From positions 248,001-312,000 of the forward strand of contig JACKPV010000022.1 of NCBI GenBank assembly GCA_024233305.1: a DNA stretch of 64,000 nucleotides, in the 5' to 3' direction. The translations under genes were made by a program, and so were the position numbers. How positions within the stretch are numbered: position 1 is the first letter of the stretch; each line of letters opens with the position of its first letter. The notes under the pieces are model-generated. The model was given only the letters and a program-made list of their open reading frames with translations. It was not told the origin of the DNA and ran no database searches. Below are positions 15,754 through 25,891 of this stretch, in pieces. The DNA comes from Verrucomicrobiales bacterium (GTDB lineage Bacteria > Verrucomicrobiota > Verrucomicrobiia > Limisphaerales > J093).

Positions 15754-17310
15754 ATGATGCGCTGGATTTCATGGCTTTGGCTCGCGGCAGGCTGTGCGGT
15801 GCTGGGTCAGAACGACCCGGCCGACCGGACCGCCGTGGCGGGCCCTGCCTACAGCCGGTTTCGGCTGACCCTCGACCCCGGCGAGCGCACGCAACTGCTT
15901 GGACCGCTTTGGAGCCAGCAGTCCGTCTGGCCCGAAACCATCACCGACGGGCTCGGCCCCAGTGACTGGCCGCCGCCCGCGACACTCGGGGATCCCGCCG
16001 CCGTCAGCCGCATCGCGCGCACGTTCACGTTGTCGCCGCTGTTTTCGTATTACACCGAACCCTCCGTCGAAGCGGCCTTCGTCGATGTGCTCTATCCGGT
16101 CGTCACGTACGATCGCTACGGCTCGGAATCGCGCTTCCAGATATTTCAGGTCATCAGCTTCTCCGGCGGGGCGGACCAGGAGGCGGCCCGTTCGCGGACC
16201 TATACGTTGTTCCCGTTCCTGTTCGCCCGGCGTTCGGAAAACCCGGAGGAAAACTACACCGCGCTCTGGCCGCTCTACGGGACGATGCAAAAGCGGCTGT
16301 TCCGGGACGCAACGAAGTTCCTGCTCTGGCCACTCTACGTGCAGACGCGGAAGGCGGACGTGGTGACCGACAATTACGTCGCGCCCTTCGTGCATGTGCG
16401 CCGGGGGAACGGCCTCCAGGGCTGGCAGTTCTGGCCGTTCGCGGGCCACGAGGTGAAGCTCCCGACGGTCCGGACCAACACCCTGGGCGAGTTGGAGCCG
16501 GTCGCGGCCCACGAGAAGCGCTTCGTGATGTGGCCGTTTTACGCGACCGGGAGTTCGGGGCTGGGAACCACCAACGAGATGACCCAGGGGCTTTTCCTGC
16601 CCTTCCACAGTTACCAGCGATCACCGGCACGCGACACCCGCACCTACTTCTGGCCGTTCGGGGTTACGTTGACTGATGACCGCGAGATTGGTTACCGCCA
16701 GACCTCGGTGCTCTGGCCGGTCTACATCCGCGCCCGCGGGGAGGGCAAATACCAAAACCGGTTCTGGCCGTTGTTCGGCTACACGCGTTACGAGGAACTG
16801 ACCTCCCGCTTCTATCTGTGGCCGGCCTACGCGCATCGCGAGGTTCAACGCGGGCCGCTCCACCGCGACATCACCCAGGTGGGGCTGGTGCTCTACAATT
16901 CCGTGCGGGAAAGCAACAGCGACACGGGACGCACCCAGGGACGCACGGGCTTCTGGCCGCTCTTCCTCTGGCAGGAGGACTGGGAGGGGCGCGAGCAGTT
17001 CCAGATCTTCGCCCCGCTCGAAACCCTGATGCCGAAGAACCCGAGCATCGCCCGGCTCTACTCGCCGGTCTGGGCCCTCTGGCGGTCCGAGAACAACCAC
17101 GCCACCGGCGCCTCGAGCCGCTCGCTCTTGTGGAATCTCTACCGTCACGAACGGACTCCCGAACGCCGCAGGACCTCGTTCCTGTTCGGCCTGTTTCAGC
17201 ATGAACGCTCGGACACCGGCGCCCGCTGGCGGCTCTTCTACATTCCCTTCGGCGGAAAGGACCGCCCGCCGCCCGCCCCTGAAACGCCCGCCGCCCGCGC
17301 CCAGCCCTGA
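15754..17310 (+). CDS. Unknown exported protein with repeated aromatic-Trp-Pro motifs, head of Mla operon
   Basis: 518 residues, family not recognised. The N-terminus MMRWISWLWLAAGC reads as a signal peptide with a possible lipobox (Cys14). The body holds nine copies of a short motif, aromatic or aliphatic-Trp-Pro-x-aromatic (LWPLY, LWPLY, FWPFA, MWPFY, FWPFG, LWPVY, FWPLF, LWPAY, FWPLF) between about residues 170 and 420. Degenerate forms flank these (LFPFLF, VWALW, LWNLY). Spacing is roughly 15-50 residues and the intervening sequence alternates polar and hydrophobic, suggesting beta-strands or a barrel/propeller. It ends 15 bp before mlaE, so it is probably cotranscribed and may be the envelope partner of the Mla system. 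The C-terminal tail is Pro/Ala-rich. Confidence 0.72.
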   Translation: MMRWISWLWLAAGCAVLGQNDPADRTAVAGPAYSRFRLTLDPGERTQLLGPLWSQQSVWPETITDGLGPSDWPPPATLGDPAAVSRIARTFTLSPLFSYYTEPSVEAAFVDVLYPVVTYDRYGSESRFQIFQVISFSGGADQEAARSRTYTLFPFLFARRSENPEENYTALWPLYGTMQKRLFRDATKFLLWPLYVQTRKADVVTDNYVAPFVHVRRGNGLQGWQFWPFAGHEVKLPTVRTNTLGELEPVAAHEKRFVMWPFYATGSSGLGTTNEMTQGLFLPFHSYQRSPARDTRTYFWPFGVTLTDDREIGYRQTSVLWPVYIRARGEGKYQNRFWPLFGYTRYEELTSRFYLWPAYAHREVQRGPLHRDITQVGLVLYNSVRESNSDTGRTQGRTGFWPLFLWQEDWEGREQFQIFAPLETLMPKNPSIARLYSPVWALWRSENNHATGASSRSLLWNLYRHERTPERRRTSFLFGLFQHERSDTGARWRLFYIPFGGKDRPPPAPETPAARAQP

Positions 17311-17325
17311 ACGCAATCGCCCGCC

Positions 17326-18069
17326 ATGTTCCAGAACATCGGTGAAATCCTGACCCTCTTCGGCCGCTCGCTGCGCGCCCTCCCCTGCACCTGGCGGCAA
17401 CGGCGCAAGGTGCTCGAACAGTTGTTCGAGATCGGGAATGCCAGCCTGCTCATGGCCTGCGTGCTCTCCCTGTTCATCGGCGGCGTCCTCGCCCTGCAAA
17501 CGGGACCCGTCCTCGCCGAACGCGGCCTGGCCAACTTCATCGGGCAGGTCGTCGGCCTGTCGCTCTGCCGCGAACTCGCCCCCGTCATGATGGCGGTCCT
17601 CATCGCCGGCCGCATCGGTTCGGCCATGGCGGCCGAAATCGGCTCCATGACCGTCTACCAGGAGGTCGACGCGCTCGTCACCATGAACATCAACCCGGTG
17701 CATTATCTCGTCCTGCCCCGGATGCTCGCCATCGCCATCGCCCTGCCCGTCCTGGTCCTCTTCGCCATCCTCATCGGCTGGCTCGGCGGCGCCCTCGTTT
17801 CGTTCTACAACTACCAGGTCGCCATTTCCTTCGACGCCTATTTCACCAGCCTTCGCGAAGGCGTCGACGTCCTCGACCTCGTCAACGGGCTGGCCAAGAG
17901 CGCGGTCTTCGCCGTGGTGATCGGCGTCGTGTCCTGCCATCAGGGACTGCAGACCATCGGCGGCCCGCGCGGCATCGGCCGGTCCGTCACCAAGGCGGTC
18001 GTCAACTCGATCGTCATGATCCTGATCCTTGATTACTTCCTCACCCGCGTGTTGATGCAACTCGACTGA
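17326..18069 (+). CDS. mlaE: MlaE/YrbE-family ABC transporter permease
   Basis: 247 residues, the usual size. It shows the MlaE core: a long N-terminal interface helix, then membrane helices including SLLMACVLSLFIGGVLALQ. The conserved ELAPVMMAVLIAGRIGSAMAAEIGSM region contains the glutamate-rich loop that couples to the ATPase, and EVDALVTMNINPVHYLVLPR follows. It forms the inner-membrane pore of a phospholipid-transport (MlaFEDB-like) complex. The stop and the mlaF start share one base (TGATG at 18067-18071). A second permease is not needed because MlaE homodimerises. Confidence 0.93.
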   Translation: MFQNIGEILTLFGRSLRALPCTWRQRRKVLEQLFEIGNASLLMACVLSLFIGGVLALQTGPVLAERGLANFIGQVVGLSLCRELAPVMMAVLIAGRIGSAMAAEIGSMTVYQEVDALVTMNINPVHYLVLPRMLAIAIALPVLVLFAILIGWLGGALVSFYNYQVAISFDAYFTSLREGVDVLDLVNGLAKSAVFAVVIGVVSCHQGLQTIGGPRGIGRSVTKAVVNSIVMILILDYFLTRVLMQLD

Positions 18070-18836
18070 TGAACGCAATCGCACAACCAGGCGTGGGATT
18101 GACGGTGCGCGGGCTCCGCAAGAGCTTCGGCGACCGCGAGGTGCTGCACGGACTGGACTTCGAGGTCCGGGCGGGCGAGCGGTTCGTCATCATGGGACCC
18201 AGCGGCAGCGGCAAGACCGTCCTCCTGAAACACCTGATCGGCCTGGAAAAACCCGACGCAGGTGAAATCCTCATCGGCGACGAGCCCGTGGGCGCTTCGG
18301 GCGTCATGGACCGCTACCGTATGGCGATGGTCTTCCAGTCCGGCGCCCTGCTGAACTCCCTCACCGTGGGCGAGAACGTCGGGCTCTACCTCACCGAGCA
18401 TCGCCTGAAGCCCGCACGCGAAATCGAGCAGATCGTCGCGGACAAGCTCGCTCTTGTCGGCCTCGAAGGCCTGCAGGACAAGATGCCGGGCGAACTCTCC
18501 GGCGGCATGCGCAAACGGGCCGCGGTGGCCCGCGCGCTGGTGATCGAACCGCAGCTCATCTTCTACGACGAGCCCACCAGCGAACTCGATCCGCTCATCG
18601 CCGTCACCATCGGCGAGGAGATTCTCCGCCTCAACCAACGCACCCGGGTCACCTCCGTGGTGGTCACCCACGACCGCCAGCTGGGCTTCGGCATCGCCCA
18701 TCGCATGGCCCTCATCTTCGACGGCGAGATCGTCGCCCTCGGCACCCCCGACGACATCCAGGCTTCCGACCATCCCGAGGTCCGCCGCTTTTTGTCCGCC
18801 AACTTCCACTTCGACAAGGAAAAGGTCTCCCCATGA
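18069..18836 (+). CDS. mlaF: MlaF-family ABC transporter ATPase
   Basis: 255 residues. Walker A GPSGSGKT (near residues 41-48), a Q-loop in AMVFQSGALLNSLTV, ABC signature LSGGMRKRAAVARAL, Walker B LIFYDEPTSELDP and the H-loop VVTHD are all intact. The GMRKR signature variant and the FQSGALLNSLTV Q-loop are typical of MlaF/Mkl ATPases rather than importers. It powers lipid movement through MlaE and MlaD. The gene overlaps mlaE by 1 bp and mlaD by 4 bp. Confidence 0.93.
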   Translation: MNAIAQPGVGLTVRGLRKSFGDREVLHGLDFEVRAGERFVIMGPSGSGKTVLLKHLIGLEKPDAGEILIGDEPVGASGVMDRYRMAMVFQSGALLNSLTVGENVGLYLTEHRLKPAREIEQIVADKLALVGLEGLQDKMPGELSGGMRKRAAVARALVIEPQLIFYDEPTSELDPLIAVTIGEEILRLNQRTRVTSVVVTHDRQLGFGIAHRMALIFDGEIVALGTPDDIQASDHPEVRRFLSANFHFDKEKVSP

Positions 18837-19807
18837 AAAACACGCTCGAAACCCGGTTGGGCATCTTCTTCGCCGTCGCCCTCGTGGCCACCGCCGTCGT
18901 GCTCGAAATGGTCGGCGGCTTCGAGGCGTTCCGGAAGGGCGTCCTCCTGACCGCCCGCTTCGACAACATTCTCGAACTCAAGTCCGGCGATCCCGTCAAG
19001 ATGGCCGGCAAACAGATCGGCCGCGTGCAGGCCATCGAGTTCGCCGAGCGCAAGGTGCTCGTCCGGATGAAGATCACCGAAAAATCCGCCGTCGTCCGCG
19101 ATGACAGCGTGGCCACCATCCGGTTCAGCGGCCTGCTCGGACAAAACTACGTCGCCATCGGCTTCGGCACCGACAAGGGCGTGGCCGTCACCAGCGGTTC
19201 CGAACTCCAGACCACCGCCCAGCCCGACATGGGCGAGATCCTCGCCAAAATCGAGGGCGTCGCCAGCGGTGTCCAACGCCTCACCGACAACCTCAGCGAC
19301 GTCGACCTCGAACAACTCCTCGTGCCCTTCACCGACTTCCTCCAGCAATCCGGCCCCGAGATCTCCACGCTGCTCACCAACGTCACGGACATCTCCCGCC
19401 AGATCCGTTCCGGCGAGGGCACCGTCGGCAAGCTCATTTACGACGACGCCCTCTACGCCTCCGCGCTGCAGACGGTCACCAATCTGAACGCCACCGCCGA
19501 CGACCTCCAGGCCACCCTCACCGACGCCAAAGCCGTCGTCGCCGACGTGCGCGCCGGTCAGGGAACCCTGGGCAAACTCGTGACCGACGAACAGCTCTAC
19601 AACGAAACCACCACCGCCATGACGAACCTCCGGGAGATCATGCAGAAGATCAACCGGGGTGACGGCGCCGTCGGCAAGCTCGTCAACGATCAGTCCCTCA
19701 TCGACAACGCCAAGCTCACCCTGCGCAAGATCGACAAGGCCTCGGAAACCCTCGAGGACCAGGGCCCCCTCACGGTGCTCGGCATCCTCATCAACCCGCT
19801 GTTCTGA
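18833..19807 (+). CDS. mlaD: MlaD-type MCE domain protein
   Basis: 324 residues, longer than E. coli MlaD (about 180). One N-terminal membrane helix (about 8-28) is followed by an MCE domain (about 35-120; GLLTARF-like FDNILELKSGDPVKMAGKQIGRV and FSGLLGQNYVAIGFG). A long helical C-terminus repeats G-x-G-T-x-G-K-L three times (GEGTVGKLIYDD, GQGTLGKLVTDE, GDGAVGKLVNDQ). Such tails can form a coiled needle across the periplasm. MCE hexamers carry phospholipid between MlaE and an outer partner. It overlaps mlaF by 4 bp (ATGA) and is followed 63 bp later by the MacA-like gene. Confidence 0.9.
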   Translation: MKNTLETRLGIFFAVALVATAVVLEMVGGFEAFRKGVLLTARFDNILELKSGDPVKMAGKQIGRVQAIEFAERKVLVRMKITEKSAVVRDDSVATIRFSGLLGQNYVAIGFGTDKGVAVTSGSELQTTAQPDMGEILAKIEGVASGVQRLTDNLSDVDLEQLLVPFTDFLQQSGPEISTLLTNVTDISRQIRSGEGTVGKLIYDDALYASALQTVTNLNATADDLQATLTDAKAVVADVRAGQGTLGKLVTDEQLYNETTTAMTNLREIMQKINRGDGAVGKLVNDQSLIDNAKLTLRKIDKASETLEDQGPLTVLGILINPLF

Positions 19808-19870
19808 GAGCCCGGACGCTGAGCGCCCGGGCACTTGCCCCGCACCGCGGACCGGCATAGGTTCGCGGCG

Positions 19871-21039
19871 GTGACCACCGCACGCCCCAAACCTCGACGC
19901 CGGCTGCGGCTGGCGGGTCTTCTGGTCGGAATCATCCTCATTGCCAGCACCGTCCGGCTGACTCTCTTCCGCCCGCACGCCATCCCGGTGACGGTCTTCC
20001 ACGCCGCTCCGGGCCGGGTCGAGGACACCGTGGTCAACTCGCGCGCCGGCACGGTCCAGTCCCGTCGACGGGCCGGGATGAGCCCGGGAATTGCGGGATT
20101 GGTGGTCGAAATCCCCGTCGAGAAGGGCGCCCGCGTCCGGAAGGGCGACGTGCTGCTCCGCCTGGATGACAGCGAACATCGGGCCCGCGTCAACCTGGCC
20201 GGGAACTCGCTGGCCGCGGCACAGTCCGCGGCGGAACAAGCACAGCGCGAGGCCGAACTCGCCGAATTCGTCTGGGAACGCACCCGAAGCCTGGCGCAGG
20301 AACGGGTGGTATCGGACACGAACGTGGAACAGGACCGCACCCGCGCGTTGATCGGGAAGTCGGCCGCTCTGGCCGCCGAAGCCCGCATCCGCGAGGCCGA
20401 ATCCACCCTGGAGGTCGCCCGTGCCACCCTGGCCAAGGCGGTGATGGTCGCCCCCTTCGACGGGGTCGTGCTCGACATCACCACCGAGGTCGGGGAATGG
20501 ATCAGCCCCTCGCCGCCGGGCGTCTTCATCCCGCCCGTCATCGATCTCATCGATCCCGAGGCGCTGTATGTGAGCGCACCCATCGACGAGGCGGACGTGG
20601 CCCGGATCCGGCCCGGACTCCCGGTGCGACTCACCCTGGACGCCTTTCGGGATCGTTCGTTCGACGGCTCCCTTTCTTACGTCTCCTCGTTCGTGGAAAC
20701 GCGCCAGGAACAAAACCGCACCCTGCGCGTGGAAGCGGTGTTCGCAGATCGGGCACTCCCGTCCAACCTCCTCCCGGGGCTCTCCGCCGACATCGAGGTC
20801 ATTCTGGCCGCGCGCACGAATGTCCTGCGCATCCCCACCTACGCCCTGCTCGAAGGCAGCGAGGTGTTGCTCCTCGAAGCCGGCCGGCTCCAGACCCGCG
20901 CCGTCACCACCGGCCTGCGCAACTGGAGCTATACCGAGATCCAAAGCGGCCTCGCGCCGGGCGATGCCGTCGTGGTCTCCCTGGACCGCCCGGAAGTAAA
21001 GGCGGGCGCGCCCGCCGTGATCGCCGGAGACGCCGAGCC

Positions 21040-21043
<4 letters not shown>
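19871..21043 (+). CDS. HlyD/MacA-family periplasmic adaptor
   Basis: 390 residues from GTG 19871, preferred because it puts the basic stretch and membrane helix (RRLRLAGLLVGIILIASTV) at the N-terminus; TTG 19835 in frame is an alternative. It has the lipoyl/barrel-sandwich halves (PGIAGLVVEIPVEKGARVRKGDVLLRLDD and MVAPFDGVVLDITTEVGEWI) around an alpha-helical hairpin of about 90 residues, then beta-barrel and membrane-proximal domains. Such adaptors link an inner-membrane transporter to an outer-membrane channel. The stop overlaps the next gene by 4 bp, making a tripartite MacAB-like exporter likely. No TolC-like gene is in the window. Confidence 0.88.
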
Positions 21044-21752
<709 letters not shown>

Positions 21753-21756
<4 letters not shown>

Positions 21757-22958
21757 ACCTGCTCGACCTGTTCCGCTTCGCCACCGGCGGCCTGCACGGA
21801 CACCGGCTGCGCACCGGCCTTTCCGTGCTGGGCGTGGCCATCGGTGTCGCCTCCGTCATCCTGCTGACCAGCCTGGGCGAAGGCGCGCGGCGCTATGTGA
21901 CCGGGGAATTCGCGACGCTGGGTTCGAACCTGTTGATCCTCATCCCGGGCAAGACCGAAACCGCCGGGCTGGCCCCGCTGGTCAGCACCGCGCCGCACGA
22001 TCTCACCCGCCAGGACGCCGAGGCCGTGCGGCAGCGTGTGCCCCAGATCCGTCGGGTCGCCCCGGTAGCCGTGGGCACCGCCAGCGCCACCGCCGGCGCC
22101 CGCAGCCGCGAGGTCACCGTGATCGGCACCACCCACGAACTCCTCGCCATCCGGCATCTCAAAATGACCAGCGGACGCTTCCTCCCGGAAGACCTGCCCG
22201 ACGCGGCCGTGTGCGTCCTCGGGGCGCGCGTCCAACGCGAACTCTTTCCCGACCGCAATCCGCTGGGCCAACGGGTGCGCATTGGGGACTGGCGGTTCCG
22301 GGTGATCGGCGTCATCGAACCGCGCGGAACCTCGATCGGCCTCGACCTGGACGAGGTGGTCGAGATCCCCGTGGACACCGCGCTGCGGGTGTTCAACCGC
22401 ACCGGTCTGTTTCGGGTGCTGGCCGAGGTGAACCCGAATGCTGATCTGGATGCCGCCGGACGCGCCGCGCTCGAGGTGCTCCGCGAACGGCACGCGGGCC
22501 AGGAGGACGTCACGCTGCTCACCCAGGATTCGGTGCTCACCACATTCAACCAGATCCTCGGCGTGCTCACCGCCGCGCTGGCCGGCATCGCCGCCATTTC
22601 CCTGGGCGTCGCCGGCCTGGGGATCATGAACGTCATGCTGGTATCGGTCTCGGAACGCACCCGCGAGATCGGCCTGCTGAAGGCCGTCGGCGCCACGCAC
22701 GCGCAGGTGGTGGCGGTGTTCCTGCTCGAAGCGGCGGTTCTCGCGACCACCGGTGGCGCCATCGGCTTGGCGGCCGGGTTGGCCTCGGGACGATTGCTGG
22801 AGCGGCTTTATCCGGATTTTCCCGTCCACGCACCCGAATGGGCAATCCTCGCCGCCCTGGTCGTTTCGTGTTCGGTCGGGGTGATCTTCGGCATCCTCCC
22901 CGCCCGGCAGGCCGCGCGATTGGATCCCGTCGAGGCCCTGATGCGCAGAAAGGCATGA
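21753..22958 (+). CDS. MacB-type ABC permease, first of a tandem pair
   Basis: 401 residues. An N-terminal membrane helix with LSVLGVAIGVASVILLTSLGEGARRYV precedes a large periplasmic MacB-PCD domain (about 50-270). Three C-terminal helices carry the FtsX signature NVMLVSVSERTREIGLLKAVGATHAQV, and the protein ends PARQAARLDPVEALMRR. GTG 21753 overlaps the ATPase stop by 4 bp. It lacks the ATPase domain that is fused in E. coli MacB; here that is the preceding gene. It is clearly paralogous to the next gene, so the working transporter may be a heterodimer. Confidence 0.9.
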
Positions 22959-24157
22959 TCGAACGCGATGTCATCCGCCTCGCCTGGCACTCCTTGCGTG
23001 CTCACCGGCAGCGCTCGTTCCTGACCATGCTCGGCATCCTGATCGGCATCGCCTCGGTCATCCTGCTCACGTCCATCGGCGAGGGAACGCGCCTGTACGT
23101 GCTTTCCGAGTTCACCCAGTTCGGCGCCACGCTCGCAGCCGTGAACCCGGGCCGGATCGAGACCAGCGGCCTCCCGGGCGCGCTGGGGATCACGATTCAT
23201 CCGCTCACCCTCGACGACGCCGAGGCCCTCCGGCGCCTGCCCGGAGTGGAACGGGTCGTCCCCGTGGTTATGGGCACCGCGGCCATCGAACATGGCGGAC
23301 GCACCCGCAACACCTTTGTTTACGGCGTGTCCTCCGCGGTGCCCGAGGTCTGGCGCATGAACGTGCGCGGCGGACGGTTTCTTCCCGAAATGGACCTGCA
23401 TCGCGGCGCGCCGCTGGCCGTGATCGGACCAAAAGTGCGCCGCGAACTCTTCGGTGAAGCGAACTGCCTGGGTCAGCCGATCCGCGTCGGCGGGCAGCGC
23501 TTCCGGGTCATCGGCCTGATGGAGCCCAAGGGACAGTTCCTCGGGTTCGACATCGACGACAGCGTCTACGTTCCGGTCATGGAAGCGGCGCGGCTGTTCA
23601 ACCGCGACGACCTGCACGAGATCGATGTGCTCATCGCCAATTCGTCGATGATTGATCCGGTGGTTCGGCGGATGCGCGCGCTGCTGACGGAACGACATGG
23701 TGACGAGGAGGACTTCACGATCACGACGCAGACCGGCATGCTCGATTCGCTTGGTCGCATTTTGCGCATCGTGAGCCTGGCGGTGGGCGGCATCGGGGCG
23801 ATCTCGCTCCTGGTCGGTGCCATCGGCATTCTGACGATGATGTGGATCTCGGTGAACGAACGCACTTCCGAGATCGGCCTCATGCGGGCCATCGGCGCCA
23901 CCCCCGCGCAGATCATGCAACTGTTCCTGATCGAAGCGGCCATGCTGTCCACGTTGGGCGGCGCGCTCGGCCTGGGGACCGGCATGGGAATCGCGCACGT
24001 GTTGCGGCTCTACGTTCCCGGGCTGCCCGTGCATACGCCGGCCGAGTTCGTGCTGCTCGCCCTGGCGGTCAGCCTCGGCGTCGGGCTCCTGAGCGGATTG
24101 CTCCCGGCCCGCCGCGCCGCCGCCCTCGACCCCGTGCTGGCGCTCGCCGCCGAATAA
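22955..24157 (+). CDS. MacB-type ABC permease, second of a tandem pair
   Basis: 400 residues from ATG 22955, which overlaps the preceding stop by 4 bp. It has the same architecture as the upstream permease: N-terminal helix (LGILIGIASVILLTSIGEGTRLYV), MacB-PCD domain, and C-terminal FtsX helices with WISVNERTSEIGLMRAIGATPAQI and final PARRAAALDPVLALAAE. The two share many identical blocks, pointing to an old tandem duplication. It is the last gene of the envelope-transport operon; a gap of about 145 bp precedes gspE. Confidence 0.9.
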   Translation: MIERDVIRLAWHSLRAHRQRSFLTMLGILIGIASVILLTSIGEGTRLYVLSEFTQFGATLAAVNPGRIETSGLPGALGITIHPLTLDDAEALRRLPGVERVVPVVMGTAAIEHGGRTRNTFVYGVSSAVPEVWRMNVRGGRFLPEMDLHRGAPLAVIGPKVRRELFGEANCLGQPIRVGGQRFRVIGLMEPKGQFLGFDIDDSVYVPVMEAARLFNRDDLHEIDVLIANSSMIDPVVRRMRALLTERHGDEEDFTITTQTGMLDSLGRILRIVSLAVGGIGAISLLVGAIGILTMMWISVNERTSEIGLMRAIGATPAQIMQLFLIEAAMLSTLGGALGLGTGMGIAHVLRLYVPGLPVHTPAEFVLLALAVSLGVGLLSGLLPARRAAALDPVLALAAE

Positions 24158-24301
24158 CCACCCCTGTCGCGTGCGGCCGGGGTTCCCGGCGGAAGGCTTG
24201 CGTTCGAACCGAAGAAACCGATTGAAAGCCCTCGCGCCCACGGGTATTAGTAGCGCCTATGCCATCGGTTGAGAAGCAGGTCGATACAGGGGGCTTGTCC
24301 G

Positions 24302-25891
24302 ATGATACCTTCTGAGTCCGAAGGGGGACGGAGCGTTTCAGTGATGCCTGCGGATGAGCCGTCAGCAGCCTCGCCCGGCGCGCCCCGGCTCGCCGGTCTG
24401 TCGGAATTGGAGCCAGATCCCGAGGCCATCCGCACCCTGCCGGCGGAGTTCGCGAAAGCCAATCGCGTGCTGCCGTTCGCCATTCGCAACGGGCGGTTGT
24501 GCCTGGCCACCGCCGCCCCGGGCAACCGCCGGGTGATTGACGACATCCGGCTGGTCAGCGGCATGGAGGTGGAGGAGTTCACCGCGCCGGCCGGCGAGAT
24601 CACCGAGCGCATCGGCGAGTGCTACCAGGTGACGGTCGAGCAGATGATCGAGAACCTGCACCCGTCCCAGCAACCCGCCGCCGAAGGGCGCAACCGGCAC
24701 GACATCGAGGTGATGGCCAACGAGCCCACCGTCATCAACCTCGTGAACCTGATCATCTCGACCGCGCTGCGGGAACGCGCCAGCGACATCCACCTCGTGC
24801 CGTTCGAGGGGGAACTCCAGCTGCGCTACCGCATCGACGGATTGCTCCAGGAAAAGGCGCCGCCCCCCAAGCACCTCCACGCCGCCCTGATCTCCCGCCT
24901 CAAGATCATGGCCGACATGAACATCGCCGAACGGTTCATGCCCCAGGACGGTCACATCCAGATTCACCATCGCGGCGTCCGGGTGGACATCCGCGTCGGC
25001 ACCATGCCAACCGTCCATGGCGAGAGCATCGTGCTGCGCCTGCTCGAGAAGGGCTCCCGGCTGTTGACCCCCGAGGAACTCGGCCTGGATCCCCAACGGT
25101 CGGCCCTCCTCAACCGGCTGGTCTCGAAGCCGCACGGATTGTTCCTGGCCACCGGCCCGACCGGCAGCGGCAAGACCACCTCGCTCTATTCAATCCTCAG
25201 CAGCATCTACACGCCGGAAAAGAAGATCCTCACCATCGAGGACCCGGTCGAATACGAACTCGCCGGCGTGGCCCAGATTCCCGTCCGCCCCGGGCGCGGT
25301 TTCACCTTCGCCCGCGGCCTGCGGTCCATTCTGCGCCAGGATCCCGACGTCGTCATGGTCGGCGAAATCCGCGATTCGGAAACCGCCGAGATCGCCATCC
25401 GCGCCGCGCTCACCGGCCATCAGGTCTTCAGCACACTGCACACCAACGATTCCGCGGGCGCCATCAACCGCCTGGTCGACATGGGCATCGAAGCCTTCCT
25501 GATCGCCTCCTCGCTCGACGGCGTGCTGGCGCAGCGGCTGGTTCGCCGCATCTGTCCGCATTGCCGGACCGAACACGCCGTGTCGGATGCGGTCCGGGAC
25601 AAGCTGGCCACGCTCGGCGAGGAGACGCTGAGGGGCCGGTTCCAACACGGGGCCGGCTGCGAGGCGTGCGGGGAAACCGGCTATCGCGGACGAATCGGCA
25701 TCTTCGAACTGCTCCCGGTCGACGCGCGACTGCGCGAACTGATTCTGGAAAAGCGCTCGACCGAAGAGGTGAAGCGGGTGGCCCACAAACACATGACCAC
25801 CTTGTTCCAGGACGCCATGCAGAAGGCGGCGGACGGAACCACGACCCTGGACGAGGTCCTCCGGGTCGCCGCGGTGGATCTCGAGGAATGA
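24302..25891 (+). CDS. gspE: Type II secretion ATPase GspE
   Basis: 529 residues from ATG 24302; TTG 24269 and ATG 24344 are in-frame alternatives. An N-terminal GspE/PilB N1E-type domain (about 25-130) is followed by a RecA-like ATPase core. This holds Walker A GPTGSGKTTSLYSIL (near residue 285), the Asp box, Walker B (VVMVGEIRDSETAEIAIRAALTGH) and a His box. A tetracysteine zinc motif, CPHC and CEAC about 35 residues apart (near 417-455), is the GspE/PilB landmark. It powers pseudopilus assembly in the cytoplasm. It is the first gene of an eleven-gene operon whose members mostly overlap. Confidence 0.95.
   Translation: MIPSESEGGRSVSVMPADEPSAASPGAPRLAGLSELEPDPEAIRTLPAEFAKANRVLPFAIRNGRLCLATAAPGNRRVIDDIRLVSGMEVEEFTAPAGEITERIGECYQVTVEQMIENLHPSQQPAAEGRNRHDIEVMANEPTVINLVNLIISTALRERASDIHLVPFEGELQLRYRIDGLLQEKAPPPKHLHAALISRLKIMADMNIAERFMPQDGHIQIHHRGVRVDIRVGTMPTVHGESIVLRLLEKGSRLLTPEELGLDPQRSALLNRLVSKPHGLFLATGPTGSGKTTSLYSILSSIYTPEKKILTIEDPVEYELAGVAQIPVRPGRGFTFARGLRSILRQDPDVVMVGEIRDSETAEIAIRAALTGHQVFSTLHTNDSAGAINRLVDMGIEAFLIASSLDGVLAQRLVRRICPHCRTEHAVSDAVRDKLATLGEETLRGRFQHGAGCEACGETGYRGRIGIFELLPVDARLRELILEKRSTEEVKRVAHKHMTTLFQDAMQKAADGTTTLDEVLRVAAVDLEE

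Noticed and set aside
13538..15772. A 744-codon minus-strand open frame
   Set aside because: It is antisense to trpD and the pseudopilin gene and shows no recognisable motif.
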